This document shows positions 7,269 through 8,051 of a stretch of DNA of 8,051 nucleotides, in pieces. Made by a program: the position numbers and the translations under genes. The stretch comes from Alphaproteobacteria bacterium. Its GTDB lineage: Bacteria > Pseudomonadota > Alphaproteobacteria > Puniceispirillales > Puniceispirillaceae. The notes below the pieces were generated by a model. That model was not told where the DNA came from. It did no database searches and worked only from the letters and a program-made list of their open reading frames with translations. The stretch lies in assembly GCA_011522945.1 (NCBI GenBank), contig WTHY01000163.1, forward strand, positions 1 through 8,051, given 5' to 3'. The stretch's first letter is position 1. Each line of letters opens with the position of its first letter.

Positions 7269-7418
7269 TGAATTTATGCCTAAGCGGTACTAGTTTGCAT
7301 GCATATTACATCAAACATCATTATGCCCCAATTATCGTGAAATTCCAATTTTTGAAATATAGAAATCCTTACATGCTGTCCCGTGCAAATATGAAGTTAA
7401 ACAAGAAAGCATCAGATT
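7269..7418. other. Divergent intergenic region between recG and sdhE
   Basis: This 150-base AT-rich gap should hold the promoters for recG (leftward) and the sdhE-mfd pair (rightward). A TTGAAA at 7352-7357 is a possible rightward -35, but I see no well-spaced -10, so I do not call a promoter. TGCATGCA (near 7298-7305) is an 8-base palindrome of unknown meaning. Only a weak purine stretch (AAGAAAG) precedes the sdhE ATG. Confidence 0.5.
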
Positions 7419-7715
7419 ATGAGTGAGTCCTTCTACGAACAGGAACGTCCTATTGCGGAAAGTCGGGACGACCGTATTAAGCGTCTGACATATCGTGCAC
7501 ATTATACCGGCATGAAAGAAACTGATTTGCTTCTAGGCACATTCGCCCATGCGCATCTTGCAGAGCTAAGTGATGAGGAGCTAGAGCAATTTGAAACCTT
7601 GCTTGAGGCTGGTGATCCAAATATCTTCGCCTGGATAAGAGGTGATGACACGCCGCCAGCTGAGTTAGATACGCCTGTGCTGCACCGTATTGCGCAGTTC
7701 AAACATGGCCGCTAG
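7419..7715 (+). CDS. sdhE: SdhE, FAD assembly factor for succinate dehydrogenase
   Basis: SdhE (YgfY/CptB, PF03937, also DUF339) promotes covalent attachment of FAD to SdhA and is the bacterial relative of mitochondrial Sdh5/SDHAF2. The 98-residue protein has the family layout: RIKRLTYRAHYTGMKETDLLLGTF across 19-42, then an acidic helix LSDEELEQFETLLEAGDP at 50-67 and FAWIRG near 69-74. The signature RGxxE motif here reads TGMKE (30-34): the Gly (G31) and Glu (E34) needed for flavinylation are kept, but the Arg is Thr30. An N-terminal extension of about 18 charged residues precedes the core. The start is an ATG with a weak ribosome site; no better in-frame start is apparent. It is divergent from recG and 6 bases upstream of mfd, an arrangement seen in other alphaproteobacteria, so the two are probably co-transcribed. 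Confidence 0.92.
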   Translation: MSESFYEQERPIAESRDDRIKRLTYRAHYTGMKETDLLLGTFAHAHLAELSDEELEQFETLLEAGDPNIFAWIRGDDTPPAELDTPVLHRIAQFKHGR

Positions 7716-7721
7716 CTAGAT

Positions 7722-8029
7722 ATGCATTTCTTTCCAGATATTCCGGACTCATCACGACTATATGGCGTTGTTGACGGTGCACATAATGTCACAATGGCGC
7801 ATTTGTTAGGCAGCCACAAAAGAGCTGTCTTTGTGGCGCGTGACGATAGTCGTATGGCGCAAATGGCATCATCACTCGCGTTTTTATTGCCAGAGATACC
7901 AGTTATATCCCTTCCGGCTTGGGATTGTTTGCCATATGACCGTGTATCGCCGCATTCTTCTGTAGTCTCAGAACGCGTTGCTTGTCTCTCAGCATTGGTA
8001 AAGAATTCGTTCCCTGAAAGCTGTATTAT
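7722..8029 (+). CDS. mfd: Mfd, transcription-repair coupling factor (3' truncated)
   Basis: Mfd is an ATP-dependent translocase of about 1150 residues that removes stalled RNA polymerase and recruits UvrA for transcription-coupled repair. Only the first 102 codons are present. The N-terminal UvrB-like domain is recognisable: AHLLGSHKRAVFVARDDSRM at 26-45, LAFLLPEIPVISLPAWDCLP at 52-71 and YDRVSPHSSVVSERVACLSAL at 72-92, matching the E. coli stretch around ADWETLPYDSFSPH. An in-frame stop at 7713-7715 (the sdhE stop) forbids a longer start, so the ATG at 7722 is the only reasonable one. No clear ribosome site is visible, suggesting translational coupling to sdhE 6 bases upstream. The frame is cut at 8028-8029 by sequencing adapter, so the remaining residues read beyond ESCI are artefactual and the helicase domains are missing from the window. 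Confidence 0.92.
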
Positions 8030-8051
8030 CTGTCTCTTATACACATCTCCG
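8030..8051 (+). other. Nextera/Tn5 adapter contamination at the end of the window
   Basis: CTGTCTCTTATACACATCT (8030-8048) is the 19-base Tn5 mosaic end used in Illumina Nextera libraries, followed by CCG (8049-8051), the first bases of the read-2 transposase adapter. It interrupts mfd mid-codon at the contig edge. It is adapter read-through retained in the assembly, not a transposon in the organism. The first base, C8030, could by chance also be genomic. Confidence 0.97.

Noticed and set aside
8030..8048. Tn5-type transposon end as evidence of a mobile element
   Set aside because: The exact mosaic-end sequence at a contig edge followed by Nextera adapter bases is library contamination; no transposase, target duplication or second end is present.

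Overview
This window looks like ordinary chromosome from an alphaproteobacterium of moderate GC content (mid-40s percent by eye). It reads as a conserved housekeeping stretch, not an accessory island: trkA (5' truncated), dat, hfq and an inositol-monophosphatase-family gene on the + strand; mazG on the - strand; a DUF502 membrane-protein gene on the + strand; recG on the - strand; and sdhE followed by the start of mfd on the + strand. The trkA-dat-hfq order and the DUF502/recG/sdhE/mfd cluster are alphaproteobacterial arrangements. The fairly AT-rich sequence and compact spacing would suit a marine lineage such as SAR116, but that is only an inference from style and gene order.

Layout. Bases 1-3256 form a tight co-directional block: TrkA potassium-uptake regulator, D-amino-acid aminotransferase 7 bases later, Hfq 48 bases later, and the phosphatase 28 bases later. 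mazG converges on this block across a 71-base gap. A 274-base divergent intergenic region (4174-4447) separates mazG from the DUF502 gene and holds a plausible sigma70-type promoter. DUF502 and recG converge with only 10 bases between stop codons, and a perfect 6-bp hairpin sits on the recG stop. A 150-base divergent region separates recG from sdhE. sdhE and mfd are separated by 6 bases and are probably co-transcribed.

How the genes fit together. No single pathway is encoded. The functions are potassium homeostasis (TrkA), D-amino-acid/peptidoglycan precursor metabolism (Dat), RNA-based regulation (Hfq), small-molecule dephosphorylation (IMPase family), nucleotide-pool sanitation (MazG), replication-fork and recombination repair (RecG), flavinylation of succinate dehydrogenase (SdhE) and transcription-coupled repair (Mfd).

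The clearest anomaly is technical. The last 22 bases (8030-8051) are the Tn5 mosaic end plus the first bases of an Illumina Nextera adapter, read through from the mfd gene. The end of the window is therefore not genomic, and any open reading frame running into it is artefactual. I searched both strands for an undescribed system and did not find one. The remaining observations are small: a substitution in the SdhE RGxxE motif, no hflX behind hfq, a WDHAPV variant in the phosphatase, and a few short hairpins.
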